Part shown: piece after piece, positions 48,549-61,582 of the stretch
Layout of the letters: each line of letters starts with the position of its first letter
How positions within the stretch are numbered: position 1 is the stretch's first letter
Assembly (NCBI RefSeq): GCF_046630445.1
Contig: NC_092334.1
Location: 102,371,501 to 102,435,500 of the forward strand
Reading direction: 5' to 3'
Length of the DNA: 64,000 nt
DNA from: Rutidosis leptorrhynchoides
Lineage: Eukaryota > Streptophyta > Magnoliopsida > Asterales > Asteraceae
Translations under genes and position numbers: made by a program
The notes under the pieces: model-generated
Database searches by the model: none
What the model saw: only the letters and a program-made list of their open reading frames with translations
Told to the model about the DNA's origin: nothing

Positions 48549-48995
48549 ATGGATCCCGTATCCAATTCAAATTCCTTAAATTCTGACAGCTATTCCGATA
48601 TGGATATTCACCTGAACTCTGAAGAAAGTGTAACCGGAATGGATCAACCAATTAGCCATCATCTATTCTGGATGAATTGGGGATGGGTTCGTAGCCTACT
48701 TAATTTTTGGAGACAAGAAGAAGGCGATCCCTTCCATCCACCACATTGCCCTCTTGGCGAAGAACCTGAAGCACTTACCGGCGAACCTGTTAATAATACC
48801 ATTTTCTCTCTCATCTCCAGAATATCTCATCATGATCATATACTCTCTCAAATTCTGGTTCTTATTCATCCGCTCGTCCGAACAACTGATCATCCCGGTA
48901 TAATAGAAGAAGTCAACGAGCTTCGCGCTCGGGTAGTGGCTTTGGAGAATATGGTGCGAAGGTTACAAACACCAGCAGCAGCACCAGCAGCATAA
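48549..48995 (+). CDS. short conserved ORF of element B (148 residues, gag-like position)
   Basis: First frame after the PBS, starting MDPVSNSNSLNSDSY. An acidic Ser-rich start is followed by a Trp-rich core (DQPISHHLFWMNWGWVRSLL, WRQEEGDPFHPPHCPLGEEP), a helical part and a C-terminal heptad-like segment (EEVNELRARVVALENMVRRL) ending PAAAPAA. Element A encodes a very similar protein (58717-59151), roughly 80 percent identical by eye. I do not recognise a named domain; its place after the leader suggests an N-terminal gag or accessory product. It ends well short of a normal gag. Confidence 0.55.
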   Translation: MDPVSNSNSLNSDSYSDMDIHLNSEESVTGMDQPISHHLFWMNWGWVRSLLNFWRQEEGDPFHPPHCPLGEEPEALTGEPVNNTIFSLISRISHHDHILSQILVLIHPLVRTTDHPGIIEEVNELRARVVALENMVRRLQTPAAAPAA

Positions 48996-51211
48996 CCAGT
49001 ACCACCATCGTCAACAACAACAGTACCATTACCACCACTAACAACCACATCCGCATCCCACACCTCAATATCACATCTAAAAACTGTACTTCGGATATCA
49101 ACATCATACGCACCGTAGATACCAAGGAGTGCCAACAACAATAAATGATGAAGTACTGATTCATAACTTCATCAAAGAAATATTCTACGGTGATTATGTA
49201 ATCTCTAAAATCTTAGAGATTATTTATCCCAGTTCTAACCGTAAATCAGATAAATAGAAGGAAGAATAGAAACCCTGACAAGAATGATGCGTAAGGTACA
49301 AGCTAGACTTGTTTTACCAACAGCATCAATAGTACCCTTAGCCTCACCAGCACAGTTAGTGCTGTCAACATCTTTAGAATCATCAGCACCTCTAACATCA
49401 CAAGCTCCGCCAGTTCAAGAAAGCACCGTGGATATTATTACAAGTCAACAACGCGTATATTTGTATCAACGAGTTATGAAATATTAACTCATTCCCTCTG
49501 AAGAATTTATATGTATATCTTATATATATTTTAAAACCATCATAAATCTTTTCGTACTAAGCTATTAAGTATGAATTGAAAAAGGGTAAATACTACTCGG
49601 TTAAATTCATATTACTAATATGCTATGATGTACATCCTTCGTTAACAACTTAACCTTCATTAACTACAATCTCTGGTTCAATCTATAGAATTCCATTTCA
49701 TAATAAACCAAGTGTATTAATCAATTACATAATTGATTTTACATTTTCAATCTCAATATACTCGAAACTTTTCAGAAAACATCATCTGTGCCTTGTAAGC
49801 TTCACAAAAATTCCACGAGCACCAACATCCTTCACCGAGGAATATCAATAAGAATAAATAATGAAGTATCGATTACATTAGAGAAATACTCTGCAAAGAT
49901 TATGTAATCTTTAATGTTTTAGAGATTAATCATTTCTAAGTCAAGCCGGAAATTAAATGAGCTTAATATGATATTAACTCATTAAATCTGTGTTACATCT
50001 GAAGAAAATATACATACATATATTTTCATAAAGACGGTAATAAAAATTCTTTTGTACAAAGTATTAATTGTGAAATCTTTAACGGGTAGGTAATACCCGG
50101 GAAATATATAAGTTCGTAATTAATATGTTACACTGTACATTCTTCAACTTTGATTCAAAAATTATTAACAATGCTCACAACGATATACAATCGTTTTCAT
50201 ACAAATTCGATTACATATTGACGGATCAGAATCCAAGTCATAACTCTGAACCAGTGACATCATTCTTAGATCTCGACATCTTTCAAAGCTATATTTTGAC
50301 TTCAAAAATGTGAAACATCCTTTAGCATTGTTATTACTGAAAATAACCTTGCAATTTCTTTTCAAAGTATCCAGTATTATCAACTGTTCAACCAGTCAAC
50401 GACGACCTTTCAGACTTGTAACTTTGGCATATACGTTTTTGTTATCGGGGAATCTTTCATGTTCCACCACATTAGCAGTAAATTTACCAACAACTTCATT
50501 GATCTTTGACCTTCCGAAAAATCCTTATACTCATTGAAACCGTATCATGTACTCATCCACATCTTGTAACGGCAATTGCCATACCAACTATCGGGAATTA
50601 GCAAGCAGTATTTTGAAATCTTGCAGCACGTCTACACCAACAGTTATATGCGTTCATATAACGTCTACCTCCTGGACTTACATACTTCGAATGTGAAGTT
50701 TCCGAAAAAAACACCCCAAACTATGAAACTAGTTCTCCGAATTTTGGAAAAATGTTGATGAAGCAGCAAAAATTGTAAACGACCTTAACAGTCAAAAGTT
50801 TGATGATAAAGAATAGTATGGTGGTAAAGCTGAGAAAAAGAGAAGGTTTGGAACTGAAAAACGGATTGAGTAAAGTATGAAAGAGGCTGTGAATAAATCA
50901 CAAAGACTGAACCTGCCTTCAAAGAATACAAATGATTCAGTGTCTGCTGAAACCATTAGTAAGAACCTTACTTCTTATTCTAAACCTTCACAGACAGATT
51001 TTTCGCATCATCCTCTGATATTAGAAATTCTAAGATATCATCGTATCTTCCATTATAAATATCCTCCATATTTCTGAAGATCTTTTTTTATAACCATTCT
51101 TATCTGAAATCATTCATCTCTTCGCTCTATCTGTGTTACATCATAAAAGAAACTATTTTAGTTTCTAAAATCTGAAAAATTCGAAAAATAGATGTTTTGA
51201 AGTAATATTGG
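48996..51211 (+). other. element B interior, no recognised protein domain
   Basis: A CAG/ACC-rich stretch follows the ORF, then AT-rich DNA with scattered homology to the interior of element A. No RT, RNase H, integrase or zinc-knuckle motif is visible. Confidence 0.6.
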
Positions 51212-51288
51212 GAATTGAAGCATGGGTTAGTATTATATAATGACACTTGATCAACGTGATTATATTACAGTAAGTCATGCTGAGTTTC
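51212..51288 (+). other. conserved dyad-symmetry (hairpin) element in B
   Basis: Arms GCATGGGTTAGTATTATATAA and the matching ATTATATTAC...TAAGTCATGC face each other across GACACTTGATCAACGTG. Homologous to 3344-3430 and to 56208-56285 (reverse). Confidence 0.65.
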
Positions 51289-52159
51289 TAATGGAACGTG
51301 ATAAAGGTTCACAGATCACACCCTCATCATGAACCATGTTACATAACTCTTTCATTCTATTTAACCTCTAAACATATCAAGAAAATATTTTTCTTGATGA
51401 TTTGGTTTTTTCGAGGTATTTTGGTAATTTGACAAGTCAGATTGTGCCATTACCGTTTCTTTCTTAGAATATTAATTATGTTCATTTCAAAATCCATACC
51501 TACGAATTTTGGACCATTATTCGCTTGACTTAAAGTCGGGAAGAGAAAACGAAAGCATGAAGCTCCAAAATATAAAGGAGAATTTAAGCCCGATAACAAC
51601 CCCAAAATTACAAACCGTGTATATCAATACGTATAGCAATATAAAGACACGGGAGAATGAAAAACACTATAACCCCAAGGTAATAGTAGAAGAGAATAAC
51701 TTCCTCTGGTGGCAGATGAAAAAGAAGAATGAAGGATACGATAGCCAGGAAAATATCAAGAATCAGAACTGGATTAAGCATTTTCACAATCTATTGGGAT
51801 GTATGAAATAAGAAAGAAGATTATAGGAGTGGTGAAAATAAATGAAACGGAAGAGGTCAATTTATAGCAATCGAGGCAGATTACGCATTTAATCAAAGAA
51901 AATCTTAATTTCTGCAAATTCCGAAGAATCAAATCTTATTTAGATTATGAAGATTTTCTATTCCTTAAATTCCGGAAATCAATCGTAACTACGTCAAAAG
52001 CTAAGACGAATCTCTATTCTTTCATTTCACTCTTTTACGATAACTTCTCTCATACGCTTCGAGAAATCGGATTGTTTTATCCATATAATTCAACGATGAT
52101 AAAATTCTATTTATCAACTCATATTCATCATGAAAACATTTCTATTGTTAGCCATGACG

Positions 52160-52204
52160 ACCTCACTTAAATTTCGGGACGAAATTTCTTTAACGGGTAG
52201 GTAC
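52160..52204 (+). other. polypurine-tract region of element B
   Basis: AAATTTCGGGACGAAATTTC then AACGGGTAGGTAC directly before the 3' LTR. The same sequence, reversed, borders the 3' LTR of element A (54575-54613). Confidence 0.75.
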
Positions 52205-54380
52205 TGTGATGACCCGGAAATTTCTGACCAAATTTAAACTTTATCTTTAAATGATTTAATGTTTCCGACACGATAAGCAAAGTCTATGAAGTTGAATTTC
52301 AAAATTTTAGAACTGTTTCATGTATTAAATTACATTTGACTGCTCTCGACGATTCATGAACAATTATATGTATGTATGTATATATATATATATATATATA
52401 TATGTACAAGTAAAATGACTTTGCTATAGTAAAACACTATTTGCTACAGTAAACACTATTTGCTACAGTAAAATACTATTTGCTACATTGAACACTATTT
52501 GCTACAGTAAAACACTATATGATGTCGACGAACTAGCAAACAAAAATAGGATAAGGCGGCCATGCGATCGCATGGCAAAAACACTAAAAACTCATGCGAT
52601 CGCATGGAGTCAGATTTCAGGAAAAGTCTATAAATTGAATTCGATTTCTGTTTGTTTACACACACATATATCTCTCTATTATTTATATTTATATTATTAT
52701 TATTAATCTTATTATTATTATTAGTAATATTATACATAAAATATTACGACGAGGTCATGAGCGTGTCACTTTTCAAATGGGTTTTCATACGGGATAAGGC
52801 TAAGAAAATTATGGGTTATTACTAAAAGAGGTTATGGGTATTGTTCGAGGGTTATGCTCGTAAAGTCAAACCTAGTGTTTATCATCTCCGTACGTCTACG
52901 TACTTTTCTGAAATATTGAATCACAATATTGATACGTAAGCATTTATATTTTATCTTTTATAAATTAATAGTGTATACATGTCTAGTGCTCGAGTATATA
53001 TATTTATACATGTTTGTATGTTAAATTTTGTCGTTAAACAGTTTATAATAAATCACGAATTAAATACATATATTACGGGTAAAAGGTATATGATATACAT
53101 GTTTTCGGAAAGCTGGCGAAAAATCAATAACTTTTCATTTAGATATCGAATAGTTTCGAGGAACGAATCAAAAGATATGGTCAACTGAATTATAATTGAC
53201 ATTAATTGGAATTGCTTTTTGAATCTGCAATTAATACTTAAACAACTTGTTTACGAGATTGATAAAATGGATTTTTGAATATTACCAACCGAGTAAATGA
53301 ATCCTTATATAAGGTACGTCTCGTTTGTTGAACTATTGTCAAAATTGACTTTTTGAAACAACTTTGAATAACTTTTGTATGTCAATTTCGAGCATTAGGA
53401 TTGTGATACACTATGACCTGACCTAGCTTGATAGACATTTATTGACCAGCATATGTTCTCTAGGTTGAGATCTACGATTATTTGATATTCCGGGTTTCGG
53501 TCACATTACGATGAACAACTTTATGTGCTGTTAAGGTGAGTTTCATTTGCTCCCTTTTTAATTGCTTTTGAAATCTATATTTTTGGGCTGAGAATACATG
53601 AACTTTGTTTTAAACGAAATGGACACAAGTAAATACTAAATTCTACACTGAGTTTGAACCGAAAATCCCTTAGCTTTGGTAACTAGTAACTGCCAGTTAT
53701 AAGAACTGGTGGGCGCGAGTAGTAGTATATGGATCCATAGGGCTTGATATCCCCGTCCGAGCTAGAGCACTAGCCTTTTAACGGACGTATGCTATTTGAG
53801 AAGCGTACACGTTGGTTTGCGTGTATTATTAAGATGATTATACAAAGGGTATAAATTATATATACGTTAAGTTTAGTTACCAGGGTGCTCAATTTCGTAG
53901 AATATTTTGATAAACGTTTCTGGATGAAACAACTGAAATCTTGTGATCCATCTTTATATACAGATTATGCGAAACATACAAACTATGAACTCACCAACCT
54001 TTGTGTTGACACTTGTTAGCATGTTTATTCTCAGGTTCCCTAGAAGTCTTTCGCTGTTTGCTATTATGATATACAAGCTATGTGCATGGAGTCTTACATG
54101 GCATATTTTTCAAGAAAACGTTGCATTCACCAATTCATCACCATGTACCTTATTTTGACTGCATTGTCAACGAAAGTACTATTGTAAACTATTATATACG
54201 GTGATTGTATATATGTAGAAATCATCAGATGTCGAAAACCTTTGATTTAAATATACATTTATGGTGTGCCTTTTCAAAAGAATGCAATGTTTACAAAACG
54301 TATCATATAGAGGTCAAATACCTCGCAATGAAATCAATGAATGACGTGTTCGTCCATATGGATTTGGAGCGATCGTCACA
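52205..54380 (+). repeat. element B 3' LTR
   Basis: 2176 bp, about 99 percent identical to the 5' LTR outside microsatellites. Confidence 0.95.
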
Positions 54381-54574
54381 ATACACATATACATATATAA
54401 TCATGTTCGTTCAATTTAATGGTTCGTGAATCGTTGGAACTTGGTCGAGGTTTAAATGAATGTATGGACACAGTTTAAAATTCTTGAGATTCAACTTAAC
54501 AAACTTTGCTTATCGTGTCAGAATAATATAAAGATTAAAGTTTAAATTTGGTCGGAAATTTCCGGGTTGTCACA

Positions 54575-54613
54575 GTACCTACCCGTTAAAGAAATTTCGT
54601 CCCGAAATTTGAG
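54575..54613 (-). other. polypurine-tract region of element A
   Basis: Reverse complement of AAATTTCGGGACGAAATTTC...GGTAGGTAC, adjacent to the 3' LTR end at 54574. Confidence 0.75.
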
Positions 54614-54964
54614 TGGAAAGGTCGTGAATGATAATAAGTATGTTTTCATGATGCATACGGGTTGAAAATTAGAGTTTTATCATCAGCGAATAATTTGGAT
54701 AAACAGTCCATTTATATGAAGAGTACGAATGAAGCTAACATAGAAGAGTGAAATGAGTAAGTGTAGGTCCATCTTATCATTTGACGGAGATATGATTGAT
54801 TTCCAGATTTTAAGGGATTTGAAGAAAATCTTCGTAATAAGATTTGATTCTCCTGTAACCAAAGGAATTAGGATCCGCTTTAAATGCGGTCGTCCATTTT
54901 AATTGTTCTGTCAGAGATTTTCTTATAAATTCACCTCCTTCGTTTCCTTACAACTCACACCTTC

Positions 54965-55580
54965 TGTTGATGCATTTTATACAAGTCCCTAGACATCTAC
55001 CCACGTCCATTGCAGGTACAACAGTTTACAGGCCACCATGATTGCTCGTTATTATCCTATCCGTGTTTGTATGTGGTTACAGGAACTGCAGGAACGAGAT
55101 TTGGATGTTTGACTATGTTAGATTTAGTCAGACGTACGAGTGAAGCCTCACTAGTACGGCTGATAGGCTCATACGCACGGTTGATGCTGAGCTAAGTCAC
55201 AATTACAACCTAAATGAGAAGACACGAGTGAGTGATCACCCGTACGGCTGATGAAGCCAACTCATACGTGTGATAGATGAATCGTACGGGTGAGTCAACA
55301 GCAGGGGTATATAAAGTCTTATGTTCTTCATTTTAGGTTAAGCCTCTCATTTGTTACACACACTCAGATCAGGTGAGCTCCTCCGATTTTCTCTCAGTCC
55401 AAATCACCCAGGTGGTGAATAATAGCTCTAGGTGTTGATATAATCACACTTGATTTAGTTGTGGTTTGACTAAATTAATCCAAAAAAAATTAACCTATTC
55501 ATTAGAGGGTTTGATTCACTTATTCCACCATTGTGTGAGTTAAATCTGTTGATTTCTAAGTTTTTAGTCATGTTTCATCA
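54965..55580 (+). mobile_element. 616-bp solo LTR in element A interior, TSD CCTTC
   Basis: Starts TGTTGATGCATTTT, ends CATGTTTCATCA, flanked by CCTTC (54960-54964 and 55581-55585). A TATA box (GGGGTATATAAAGTC, about 55305-55320) is preceded by about six copies of a GTACGGCTGA-like motif. No coding sequence. Family not identified (copia LTR or TRIM possible); orientation is set by the TATA box. Confidence 0.8.
55125..55295 (+). promoter_or_regulatory. iterated GTACGG(C/G)TGA motifs upstream of TATA in solo LTR
   Basis: Near-copies of one motif recur: ACGTACGAGTGA, TAGTACGGCTGA, CGCACGGTTGA, CCCGTACGGCTGA, CATACGTGTGA and TCGTACGGGTGA. They lie in the 170 bp before the TATA box, which suggests a repeated factor-binding site. 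Confidence 0.5.
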
Positions 55581-56207
55581 CCTTCTATTCTTTCCCCCTC
55601 AACTCATATTTTAAAGTATTCATCAATATGCTCCATCCAGTTCTGATTCTTGATATACTTCTAACTTTCATATCGGTCATTCTTCTTTTTCATTTACTGC
55701 CGAAAGAATCTATTTACTTCTAATATACTCTTGGGTTTATAGTGTTTCTAGTTCTCCCGTGTCTTTATATTGCTATATGCATTGATATATATGGTTTATA
55801 ATTTCTGGTTTGTGGTTGGGCTTTATATCTTCCCTTATATTTCAAAGTCTCTGCTTCTGTCTTCTATAATCATTGTCATTCACAGTTAATGCTCTCTTTT
55901 ATTTGCTGCAATTTATACCCCAATTTCTATTTCGGAGTTTTGTCCTTTCGTTTCTTCTTCTTGCGATTAAGCACCGCTTGTAATGGTCCAGAATTCACAG
56001 ATATGAAATTCGGAATAAACATTGTTAATGTTCTAGGAAGAAATTGTGATGGCACGATCTTGACTTGTCAAATTACCAGAATACCTTGAAAAAGTCCGAA
56101 TCATCAAGAAATATTTTCTTGATATTTTAGAGGTTAAATAGAATACAAGAGTCGTATAACATGGCACATGATGATGTTATGATCTGTGAATCATCACGTT
56201 CCATTTA

Positions 56208-56285
56208 GAAACTCAGCATGACTTACTATAATATAATCACGTTGATCAAGTGTCATTATATTATACTAATTCATGCTTCAGTTCC
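56208..56285 (-). other. conserved dyad-symmetry (hairpin) element in A
   Basis: Plus strand reads CAGCATGACTTACTATAATA...ATTATATTATACTAATTCATG across CACGTTGATCAAGTGTC. It is the reverse of the element B hairpin with several changes. Confidence 0.65.
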
Positions 56286-58143
56286 TAACACTACTTCAAA
56301 ATATTCCTATTTTAAACTTGAATGTTTCAGAATTTAGAAACTAAAATAGTTTCTTTTATGATGTAATACAGATAGTGCGAAGAGGTAAATGATTTCAAAT
56401 AAGAAAAATTAAGAAAATATCTTCAGAAATATGGAGGATATTTATAATGAAAGTTATGATGATATCTTATAATTTTCTAATATCAGAGGATGATGAAGAA
56501 TATTGTCCGCAAGGGTTTAGAGTCAGGAGAAAGATATTTTTTAATGACTTCAGCAGATACTGAATCATTTGGATTCTTTGAATGTAGGTTTCGTCCTTGT
56601 GATTTGTCCACAGCCTCTTTCATACTTTGCTCAATTCGTTTTCCAGTTCCAAAACATCTCCTTTTCTTCGCTTTGCCAACACACTATTCATTATCATCAA
56701 ACTTTTTACTTTTAAGGTCGTTTTATAGTTTTTTTTTGCTGCTTCATCAACATTTCAAGAATTATTCTGCAGTTCAGGGTGTTTTTCAGAAACTTCACAT
56801 TCGAAGTATGTAAGCCTTGGAGATAGACGTTATATGTATAACTGTTGGCATCAACATGCTGCGAGATTTCAAAATATTGATTGCTAATTCCCAATGATTC
56901 GTATGGCAATTCTCGTTACAAGAGGCAGATGAGTAAATGATGGGGTTTTCATAAATATAATGACTTTTCGGAAAATCTCAGATTATTACGGTTGAAGATA
57001 AGTTTACTGCTGATGTGGCGAGATATGAAAGGTTCCCCGGTAACAATGGCGAAAGGGCAACATATATATCAAGATTATGATAAGGCTACTCCGAATGAAA
57101 AATCGAAGTTGTCTTGCTGGAGCTGTGATAGAATTTGCTACTTTGAAAAGGAATTGCAAAGTTATTTTTGCTAATAAATGCCAAAGGATCTGACACAGAT
57201 AGGTGTTGAATTATGACTTTAATTTCGAGAGCTTTTTAAGTACATGACTGTGGGTAATATGTGGTTGAATCATCATCTAGATTGCTCATTATTTGAAGTG
57301 TCTTCAAAAATTTTCTAAGGGTTTGAACACAGATTGTAATCGTTAATATACATTTGATGTTCTAACACAGTTTTGAAGTCAAAGTGTAATTTTGAAAGAT
57401 GTAGGAATCTAAAAGTGATGTCTTCTGTTAAATTTTGACTTGGATTTTGATTTGTCAAAATCAAAATATGTAATCTAATTTGGATGCGAATGGTTGTTTT
57501 GATTTCTATGAGAGAATGTATATCATTGTGAAAGTAATGAGTATAGTTGATGATTTGTTGAATCGGGATCGAAAAATGTAACATATTAATTGTGAAATTA
57601 TATATATATCTCTCGGGTATTACCTAACCGTTAAAAAAATTCACAATTAATATTTTGTACAAAAGAATTTTATTACAGTCTTTGTGAAAATATATATGTG
57701 TATATTTTCTTCAGATGTAACATAGATTTTATGAGTTAATATTAAATTAAACTCATTTGATTTATGATTGAAACTAGAATTGAGAAATCCCTAAAACTTT
57801 AGAAATCATATAAGTATTTCTTCAATGATATTGAAAGTATGAATCAATACTTTGTTATTTGTTGAGGCGTGATGTTGGTTTTCGTTAAATTCTTGTGAAC
57901 TTCGCAAAGTACGAATGATGTTATCTGAAAAGTTTCGGGTACATCGATGGTGAAAGTGTAAAATCAAATACATACTTGATTTATTATGAATTGGAATTTG
58001 TTGAATTGCGACAGAGATTGTAGTTAACGATGGTTAAGTTGCGGGCGAAGGACGTACATTATTGCATATTTGTAATATGAATTAACCGAGTAGTTAAGAT
58101 TCACACACAATAGCTTAGCACGGAAAGATTTTTTTTTTTATTT

Positions 58144-58146
<3 letters not shown>

Positions 58147-58192
<46 letters not shown>
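58147..58192. repeat. (AT)n microsatellite
   Basis: About 46 bp of AT dinucleotides in element A's interior. Confidence 0.9.
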
Positions 58193-58199
<7 letters not shown>

Positions 58200-58716
58200 C
58201 ATATAATTTCTTCAGAGGGAATGAGTTAATTCTTCATAACTCGTTGATACAATATACGCGTTATTGATTAGTAATGATGTCCACAGTGATTCTTGAACTG
58301 ACGGAGTTTGTCATGTTATAGGTGTTGTTGATTCTGATGTTGACTGTACTGACGATGCTGGTGACGCTGATGGTACTGTTGATGCTGTTGGTAAAACAAG
58401 CTTAGCTTGTTAATCACGCACCATTTTTGTCAGGGTTTCTACTCTTCCTTCTATCATTTTGGTTCGCTTAACTGATTTTTGGTTAGGGCTAGATTAGATA
58501 ATCTCTAAGACTTTAGAGATTACATAATCACCGCGGAATGTTTCTCCAATGAAGTTATGAATTAATACTTCGTCATTTATTGTTGTTGGTACTTCTTGGT
58601 ATCTATGGTGCATATGACGTTGATGCTAGTGGGACAGATTGTGAAGTTGAGGTTTACAACGCGGTTGTGGTTGGAGGTGGTAATGGTACTGTTGGCGTTG
58701 ATGATGGTGGTACTGG

Positions 58717-59151
58717 TTATGCTGCTGGTGCTGCTGCTGGTGTTTGTAATCTCTGCACCATATTCTCCAAAGCCACTACCCGAGCGCGAAGCTCGTTGAC
58801 TTCTTCTATTACACCGGGGTGATTGTCAGTTCGGACGAGTGGATAAATAAAATCTAGAATTTGATGTAGTATGTAATCGTGATGAGATACCCTGGAAATG
58901 AGAGAGAAAATGGTGTCTCGAACAGGTTCGCTGGTAAGTGCTTCAGGTTCATCACCAAGGGGGCAATGTGGTGGATGGAAGGGATCACCTTCTTCTTGTC
59001 TCCAATGATTGAGGAGGCTACGAACCCATCCCCAATTCATCCAGAATAGGTGATGACTGATTGGTTGATCCATTCCGGTCACACTGCTTTCGGAGCTTGA
59101 ATGGGATTCCATTTCGGAATCCGAGTGACTTGAACTGATGACAAATTCCAT
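58717..59151 (-). CDS. short conserved ORF of element A (144 residues, gag-like position)
   Basis: Counterpart of the element B frame: GMDQPISHHLFWMNWGWVRS, WRQEEGDPFHPPHCPLGDEP, then EEVNELRARVVALENMVQRL and PAAAPAA. It begins about 430 bp inside the PBS. Differences from B are mostly conservative (E/D, I/V, H/Y), which hints at coding selection in the ancestors. Function unknown. Confidence 0.55.
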   Translation of the reverse strand: MEFVISSSHSDSEMESHSSSESSVTGMDQPISHHLFWMNWGWVRSLLNHWRQEEGDPFHPPHCPLGDEPEALTSEPVRDTIFSLISRVSHHDYILHQILDFIYPLVRTDNHPGVIEEVNELRARVVALENMVQRLQTPAAAPAA

Positions 59152-59570
59152 TTCGTACGATTGGATAAAGGATTTTTGGATATAAAATGATTTTCCGGCT
59201 ATCGGGTGGTATTCTATTTACATAGGATATCTATATATATATATCAAAAGATTTCATAGATTACGGAGGAATTTGCGGGATATGTCAGGCAAAGTTTAAA
59301 GTAACAGATACGATAAGATATGATTTAGCAGATACGCTAAGATATGAATTTTTGTCTATACACTACTCATACAATTAATATAGCAAGAAGTGTGTAGACT
59401 AATAATGATAAGCAGGTAATTTCCTAAGGATGATAAGCAGATAATTTCCGACTAGAAATGATAAGCAAAAATTTTGACATGCAGACACGGTCGAAGTCCA
59501 GACTCACTAATGCATCCTAACAACTTATCAGTTAGACACACTAATGCAGACCTAGTTCGCTAAGACCACC

Positions 59571-59582
59571 GCTCTGATACCA
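59571..59582 (-). other. primer-binding site of element A
   Basis: GCTCTGATACCA on the plus strand is TGGTATCAGAGC on the minus strand, two bases from the LTR end at 59585. Confidence 0.93.
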
Positions 59583-59584
59583 AC

Positions 59585-61537
59585 TGAAAGGACCCGTTCA
59601 TATACATTATAAACGATTCACAATAGTTGATTACATCGCGAGGTATTTGACCTCTATATGATACATTTTACAAACATTGCATTCGTTTTTAAAAGACAAA
59701 CTTTCTTTATATCGAAAATTGTCAGGCATGCATACCATATCATAATATCCACTATCCAACTATAAATTGACTTAATAATAATAATCTTTGATGAACTCAA
59801 TGACTCGAATGCAACGTTCTTTGAAATATGCCATGAAAGACTCCAAGTAATATCTTTAAAATGAGCAAATGCACAACGGAAGATTTCTTTAACACCTGAG
59901 AATAAACATGCTTTAAAGTGTCAACCAAAAGGTTGGTGAGTTCATTAGTTTATCATAATCATTCATTTTCATCATTTTAATAGACCACAAAAATTTCATT
60001 TTCAGTTCTCATAAATATACGTCACATGCATAGAGACAAAAATAATCATTCATATGGTGAACACCTGGTAACCGACATTAACAAGATGCATATAAGAATA
60101 TACCCTATCATTCCGGGAAATCCTTCGGACATGATAAAAACAACATCGAAGTACTAAAGCATCCGGTACTTTGGATGGGGTTCGTTAGGCCCAATAGATC
60201 TATCTTTAGGATTCGCGTCAATTAGTAGATCGGTTTACTAATTCTTAGGTTACCAAGCAAAAGGGGCATATTCGGATTCGATCATTCACCCATATAATGT
60301 AGTTTCAATTACTTGTGTCTATTTCGTAAAACATTTATAAAAATTGCGCATGTATTCTCAGCCCAAAAATATAAAGGGTAAAAAGGAAAATGAAACTCAC
60401 CATACTGTATTTCGTAGTAAAAATACATATAACGTCATTGAACAAGTGCAAGGTTGGCCTCGGATTCATGAACCTAAATTAATTATATATATTTATGTGT
60501 TGGTCAATATTTGTCTAACAAATTAGGTCAAGTCATAGTGTATCAAAATCCTAAGGCTCGAGAATAATATGTAAAGGTCAACAAAAGTCAGTTTGACTCA
60601 AAATAATTTCCAAAATCTATACATGATTAATATATAGTTTAAATATCGTCGTTTTATATTTTTAAATATTTTTAAAAAATTTATTAGAGTAAATAATATA
60701 ATTCATTTATTAATAAATAAAATTTTATATTAAAATTTATATAATAAAATATACTTTTATATATATTAAGTAATAAAATTTATAGAGTTCATTTAATATC
60801 ATAAAGATAATATGATAGGTATTATTAAAGTAATTTTATTACACGTAGTAAAATATGTTTGTATCACATATTTATTTGATAAAATAATATCTATAATAAT
60901 AGTAAGTAAAAGTTATATTATTTTGTAATAATAATTATTATTATTCTATTAATAAAAATATCAATATTTATAATTACTAAAAATGACATTATGATAAAAT
61001 GATAATTCTAATTATGATAACTTTAATATTTACGATACTTTTTAATGTTAACTTTAAAATAATAATTCTATTTAAAATGATAATAATAATGATATTTTAT
61101 AATAACAATGACATTTCTATTAAAATGATAATTTTTGTTAAAATGATAGTTTTTAATACTAACGATACTTTTAATAATAATAGTAATGATAAAAATAATA
61201 AGAATGATAATTTTATCTAAATCAATAGCTTATAATATTTTAATTTCATCATGATACTCATACTCATTATTTCCTAATCGTTTTGTTTAATAGCTTTTAA
61301 TCGTCTTTTATATCGTGTTCATAATAATGATAATAATAGTAATCAAAATAATTAGGTGTTACTAATATTAGTTTTAATTACAATAATACTAATAATGATA
61401 ATTACTATGATATTATTAATGATAATACTAATAACTATTTTAATGATAATAATTAATAATAATAATAACAATAACAATAACCATTTTTAAATAATGATAT
61501 ATATATTAATAATGATAATAATAATAATAATAATAAT

Positions 61538-61582
<45 letters not shown>

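Larger units (their letters stand above)
45849..54380 (+). mobile_element. element B: gypsy-type, apparently non-autonomous, TSD ATACA
   Basis: Inserted in the 3' LTR of element A, in opposite orientation. LTRs are 45849-48163 (2315 bp) and 52205-54380 (2176 bp), starting TGTGATGACCCGG and ending GATCGTCACA. ATACA flanks both sides (45844-45848, 54381-54385); the empty site is visible in A's other LTR near 63270. PBS is at 48166-48177, and the polypurine region GGGACGAAATTTC...GGTAGGTAC ends at 52204. The interior is 4.04 kb with one conserved short frame (48549-48995) and a hairpin, but no visible pol. LTRs differ by about 25 substitutions, near one percent. Confidence 0.95.
42102..54574 (-). 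repeat. 3' LTR of element A, interrupted by element B
   Basis: Two pieces, 42102-45848 and 54386-54574, together about 3.94 kb, match the 5' LTR (59585-63463) end to end. On the minus strand it starts TGTGACAACCCGG and ends GGGTCCTTTCA. It contains the shared leader block (about 42420-42920), TAA tracts and a 13-bp tandem array. Confidence 0.92.

Noticed and set aside
48890-49164. Overlapping Val/Leu-rich minus-strand frames in element B
   Set aside because: Shadow of the CAG/ACC-rich stretch after the conserved ORF; the mirror in element A shows the same artefact.
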